This document shows, in pieces, positions 7,679 to 10,243 of a DNA stretch of 10,243 nt (the stretch's first letter is position 1; every line of letters starts with the position of its first letter). The position numbers and the translations under genes were made by a program. Source of the stretch: Lachnospiraceae bacterium (lineage in GTDB: Bacteria > Bacillota > Clostridia > Lachnospirales > Lachnospiraceae); assembly GCA_900770535.1 (NCBI GenBank), contig CAAHDV010000139.1:1-10243 (forward strand), read 5' to 3'. A model generated the notes under the pieces. That model had not been told where the DNA came from. It searched no databases and saw only the letters and a program-made list of their open reading frames with translations.

Positions 7679-8986
7679 TTGGATTTCTTAGTATTAACGA
7701 AGGTTCATGGGGCGATTCTTGGTCCGATCTCCCAGATTCTGGGATGGATCCTGAATGTACTCGTTACGTTCACCAATTCCTTTGGTGTGCTTAACATCGG
7801 TTTATCCATTATTTTATTTACCCTGGTTGTGAAATTACTGATGTTCCCTATGACGATCAAGCAGCAGAAAGCTTCCAAGCTGATGGCTGTCATGCAGCCT
7901 GAGCTTCAGGCTATTCAGGCAAAGTATAAGGGCAAAAAAGACAACGACTCCATGATGAAGATGAATGTGGAGACAAAGGCTGTCTATGAGAAATACGGCA
8001 CATCCATGACCGGAGGATGTCTCCAGCTTGTGATCCAGATGCCGATCCTGTTTGCGCTGTACCGCGTGATCTATTGCATCCCGGCTTATGTGATGCCGGT
8101 AAAGGAACATTTTATGAATGTGGTTTACGCACTGACCGGAACTTCTTCCGCGTCTGCCCTGAGCGAGGGCGCTGCGGCAAATCTGCTTCAGTTTGCGACG
8201 GACCACAATATCTCGTTAACAGGCATTAACCCGATCGGGGACTTAACCGGTGTGACCGGCGAGGCTCTGGCCAACAAGATGGTTGATATTCTCTACAAGC
8301 TGAATCCGGCTCAGTGGGGAGATCTGGCTCAGGCATTCCCGAATGCGGCAGATGTGATTTCAAACAATGCAGCTACCATCGAGAGAATGAACACTTTCTT
8401 GGGCATCAATCTGGCATCCAACCCGTTTAACGGAAGCTTTGTGCCGAGCCTGGCATGGCTGATCCCGATCCTGGCAGGTCTGACCCAGTACGCCAGCACC
8501 AAGCTGATGATGGCAACCCAGCCGAAGAAGAACAACGAGGAAGATATGAGCTCTCAGATGATGCAGAGCATGAATGTAACCATGCCGCTGATGTCTGTAT
8601 TTTTCTGCTTTACCTTCCCGGCAGCAATCGGTATCTACTGGGTAGCCAGCAGTACCTTCCAGTTACTGCAGCAGCTGGTTGTAAACTCTTACCTGAATAA
8701 GGTAGATATGGACGAGCTGATCCGCAAGAACGTGGAAAAGGCAAACAAAAAACGCGCGAAAAAAGGCCTTCCGCCGCAGAAGGTAAACCAGAACGCGACT
8801 GCAAGCTTAAAGCATATGCAGGCAGTTCAGGAACGGGAAGAGGCGGAGCGCGCTGAGAAGCTTGAAAAGAGCAAAAAGCAGGTGGAGGCGTCCAACAGCT
8901 ATTACAATAAGGATGCGAAGCCGGGCAGTCTGGCATCCAAGGCCAACATGGTTGCCAGATACAACGAAAAATACAACAATAAATAA
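7679..8986 (+). CDS. yidC: Membrane protein insertase YidC (Oxa1 family)
   Basis: YidC inserts and folds membrane proteins, alone or with SecYEG. The 435 residues are long for a Gram-positive YidC. Hydrophobic segments are at about 12-31, 37-58, 113-138, 255-278 and 299-336. The core MFPMTIKQQKASKLMAVMQP and the block GGCLQLVIQMPILFALYRVI are clear. The groove position that is usually arginine is lysine here (Lys52). Between the third and fourth segments a loop of about 115 residues (139-253) faces outward, much longer than in B. subtilis SpoIIIJ. No lipobox cysteine is seen near the N terminus. The tail from about 345 is rich in Lys, Glu and Ala and may contact ribosomes. Translation starts at TTG, fixed by a perfect AGGAGG. 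The gene is 12 bases from jag. Confidence 0.95.
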   Translation: MDFLVLTKVHGAILGPISQILGWILNVLVTFTNSFGVLNIGLSIILFTLVVKLLMFPMTIKQQKASKLMAVMQPELQAIQAKYKGKKDNDSMMKMNVETKAVYEKYGTSMTGGCLQLVIQMPILFALYRVIYCIPAYVMPVKEHFMNVVYALTGTSSASALSEGAAANLLQFATDHNISLTGINPIGDLTGVTGEALANKMVDILYKLNPAQWGDLAQAFPNAADVISNNAATIERMNTFLGINLASNPFNGSFVPSLAWLIPILAGLTQYASTKLMMATQPKKNNEEDMSSQMMQSMNVTMPLMSVFFCFTFPAAIGIYWVASSTFQLLQQLVVNSYLNKVDMDELIRKNVEKANKKRAKKGLPPQKVNQNATASLKHMQAVQEREEAERAEKLEKSKKQVEASNSYYNKDAKPGSLASKANMVARYNEKYNNK

Positions 8987-8998
8987 GGGGGTAGCACC

Positions 8999-10069
8999 AT
9001 GGATGGAAAGATTACAATCTCTGCCAGTACATTGGACGAGGCAATCACAAAAGCATTGATTGAGCTGCAGACGACCAGTGAGCATCTTCATTATGAAGTG
9101 GTACAGAAGGAGAGCGCAGGTCTGCTTGGCATCTTTGGTAAGAAACCCTGTATCATCCGTGCTCATGTGATGAGCGAGGCAGAAGAGAAGGCAGCAGCCG
9201 AGGCGAAAAAGCTGGAGGCAAAAAAAGCCGCAGAAGCAAAGAAAGCGGAAGAGGCGAAAAAAGCCGAGGAGGCCAGAAAGGCCGCAGCGGCAGAAGCCGC
9301 AAAAAAAGCAGAGGCTGAAAAGAAAGCAGAGAACGCAAAGGCGGAACTTCCGGCAGGGAAAGCGCCGGTTTCTGAAAAGCCGGCGCTGAAGCAGGCGGAG
9401 GTGAAGGCAGCGCCGGAAGCTGCCGGAGAGGTTTTGGCAGAAGAGGCACCGAAAAAAACAGTAAAGATCAATGAGGAAGCAGTGAAGAAAGCGGCAAAGG
9501 AATTCCTGAATCAGGTGTTTGGCGCTATGGGTATGCAGGTTTCCATTGAGACGGTATATAATGCCAGTGACCGGGAACTTCTGGTTTCCATGGAGGGTGA
9601 CGACATGGGAATCCTCATTGGAAAGCGCGGACAGACTCTGGATTCCTTACAGTATCTGGTAAGCCTTGTGGTAAACAAGGAGACCGAAGGCTACTTAAGA
9701 GTGAAGCTTGATACCGAGAATTACCGTGAGAGAAGAAAAGAAACGCTGGAGACTCTGGCTAAGAACATTTCCTACAAGGTAAAACGGACCAAGCATCCGG
9801 TATCCTTAGAGCCGATGAATCCGTATGAGAGAAGAATTATTCACTCCGCACTTCAGAACGACAAATATGTTATGACCCGGAGTGAGGGTGAGGATCCGTT
9901 CCGTCATGTGGTAATTTCTTTAAAGAAAGAGGTTCCGGCAGGCGGAAGAAAAGAGCGTTACGGTTCCCGCCGTGATAATCGCGGAAGAAACAGAAATGCG
10001 GAGAACAAAGCGCCAAAGGCAGAGGCTGCAGCTGAGAAGAAAGAAACAGCGGCACCAACTGAGGCGTAA
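8999..10069 (+). CDS. jag: RNA-binding protein Jag/KhpB (Jag-N, KH and R3H domains)
   Basis: Jag (also KhpB or EloR) is a cytoplasmic RNA-binding protein linked in Firmicutes to cell elongation, often with the KH protein KhpA. The 356 residues comprise a Jag-N domain (about 1-55, with KESAGLLGIFGKKP), a low-complexity Ala/Lys/Glu linker (about 59-150), then KTVKINEEAVKKAAKEFLNQ leading to the KH domain with its loop GKRG (208-211). The R3H domain holds NPYERRIIHSAL with Arg278 and His282. A basic, Gly/Arg-rich stretch (about 315-333) and an Ala/Glu tail follow. The linker is likely an extended helix or disordered tether of variable length. The ATG at 8999 has AAGGGGGT (8985-8992) six bases upstream. 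It follows yidC by 12 bases, the usual order. Confidence 0.95.
   Translation: MDGKITISASTLDEAITKALIELQTTSEHLHYEVVQKESAGLLGIFGKKPCIIRAHVMSEAEEKAAAEAKKLEAKKAAEAKKAEEAKKAEEARKAAAAEAAKKAEAEKKAENAKAELPAGKAPVSEKPALKQAEVKAAPEAAGEVLAEEAPKKTVKINEEAVKKAAKEFLNQVFGAMGMQVSIETVYNASDRELLVSMEGDDMGILIGKRGQTLDSLQYLVSLVVNKETEGYLRVKLDTENYRERRKETLETLAKNISYKVKRTKHPVSLEPMNPYERRIIHSALQNDKYVMTRSEGEDPFRHVVISLKKEVPAGGRKERYGSRRDNRGRNRNAENKAPKAEAAAEKKETAAPTEA
9176..9340 (+). repeat. Low-complexity Ala/Lys/Glu codon repeats in the jag linker
   Basis: Imperfect units of the type AEAKKAEEAKKA, coded by GCA/GAG/AAA-rich triplets, repeat through this part of jag. Such tracts change length by slippage. The antisense frame here is a Phe/Ala/Ser-rich shadow with no meaning of its own. 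Confidence 0.7.
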
Positions 10070-10143
10070 GAACTTGTGCGGTCTGCAATGTGCGGACGTA
10101 TGAGCAAAGCAGAAAGATGTTGCTGTGTTACTGTACACGGGTA

Positions 10144-10167
10144 GGCATTTTCTGAACTGAAAATGCC
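10144..10167. repeat. Perfect 9 bp inverted repeat downstream of jag
   Basis: GGCATTTTC (10144-10152) and GAAAATGCC (10159-10167) flank a six-base loop. The hairpin lies 74 bases after the jag stop. No T-run follows on the plus strand, so it is not a classical terminator, though it may stabilise the mRNA end. Confidence 0.65.
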
Positions 10168-10184
10168 GTATGATATCGTGGTGG

Positions 10185-10235
10185 CAGCAGATTTTGCCGA
10201 TTTGGAATGCGAAGCATCGGCAAAATCCGTTGCTG
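10185..10235. repeat. Long inverted repeat at the window end
   Basis: GATTTTGCCGAT (10190-10201) and ATCGGCAAAATC (10216-10227) are a perfect 12 bp match around a 14-base loop. CAGCA (10185-10189) and TGCTG (10231-10235) extend the stem beyond a three-base bulge. No T-run follows within view. With the hairpin at 10144 it makes a tandem palindromic segment that may belong to an interspersed repeat family; this is inference. Confidence 0.65.
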
Positions 10236-10243
10236 TTTGCGCA

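Larger units (their letters stand above)
10070..10243. other. Gene-free end of the window after jag
   Basis: No gene can be supported here. The stretch holds the two inverted repeats described at 10144 and 10185. It also has an 8-base direct repeat GTTGCTGT at 10119-10126 and 10229-10236. The mnmE gene that often follows jag in Firmicutes has not begun by base 10243. Confidence 0.6.

Noticed and set aside
9163..9471. 102-codon Phe/Ala/Ser-rich open frame antisense to jag
   Set aside because: The composition is the direct antisense of the Ala/Lys/Glu linker.
10088..10144. 18-codon frame MCGRMSKAERCCCVTVHG after jag
   Set aside because: It has no ribosome binding site and is too short to support without conservation data.

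Overview
The window is the chromosomal replication-origin region of a Firmicute, most likely a member of the Lachnospiraceae (Clostridium cluster XIVa). The assignment rests on gene order, on strong AGGAGG-type ribosome binding sites, and on protein features I associate with that family: an L34 protein starting [11 protein letters not shown], an RnpA with an altered RNR motif, and a YidC with a long outer loop and lysine in place of the usual groove arginine. I cannot name the species.

Two gene groups diverge from the origin. Leftward, on the minus strand, run dnaA, dnaN, a small S4-domain gene (yaaA type), recF, gyrB and the first 111 codons of gyrA, which leaves the window at base 1. These cover initiation (DnaA), processivity (clamp), gap repair (RecF) and supercoiling (gyrase). 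Rightward, on the plus strand, run rpmH, rnpA, yidD, yidC and jag (khpB): ribosomal protein L34, RNase P protein, a membrane-insertion factor, the YidC insertase and a KH/R3H RNA-binding protein. The last 174 bases carry no recognisable gene but hold two strong inverted repeats.

The origin looks bipartite and flanks dnaA, as in Bacillus subtilis. One half lies between dnaA and rpmH: a dense array of DnaA boxes including two perfect TTATCCACA sites in opposite orientation, an inverted pair of boxes in the dnaA leader, and two divergent SigA-type promoters. The other half lies between dnaA and dnaN. It has further DnaA boxes and, next to dnaN, an AT-rich tract followed by TAG/TAA-like triplets, a short purine-rich spacer and a DnaA box. 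This is the arrangement of a DnaA-trio unwinding element, so this is where I would place strand opening.

I found no undescribed multi-gene system. The genes are conserved housekeeping ones. The points worth a second look are the DnaA-trio element, the inverted-repeat leader of dnaA, the glycine at the quinolone-determining position of GyrA, the RHHLAR version of the RnpA RNR motif, and the palindromic segment after jag.
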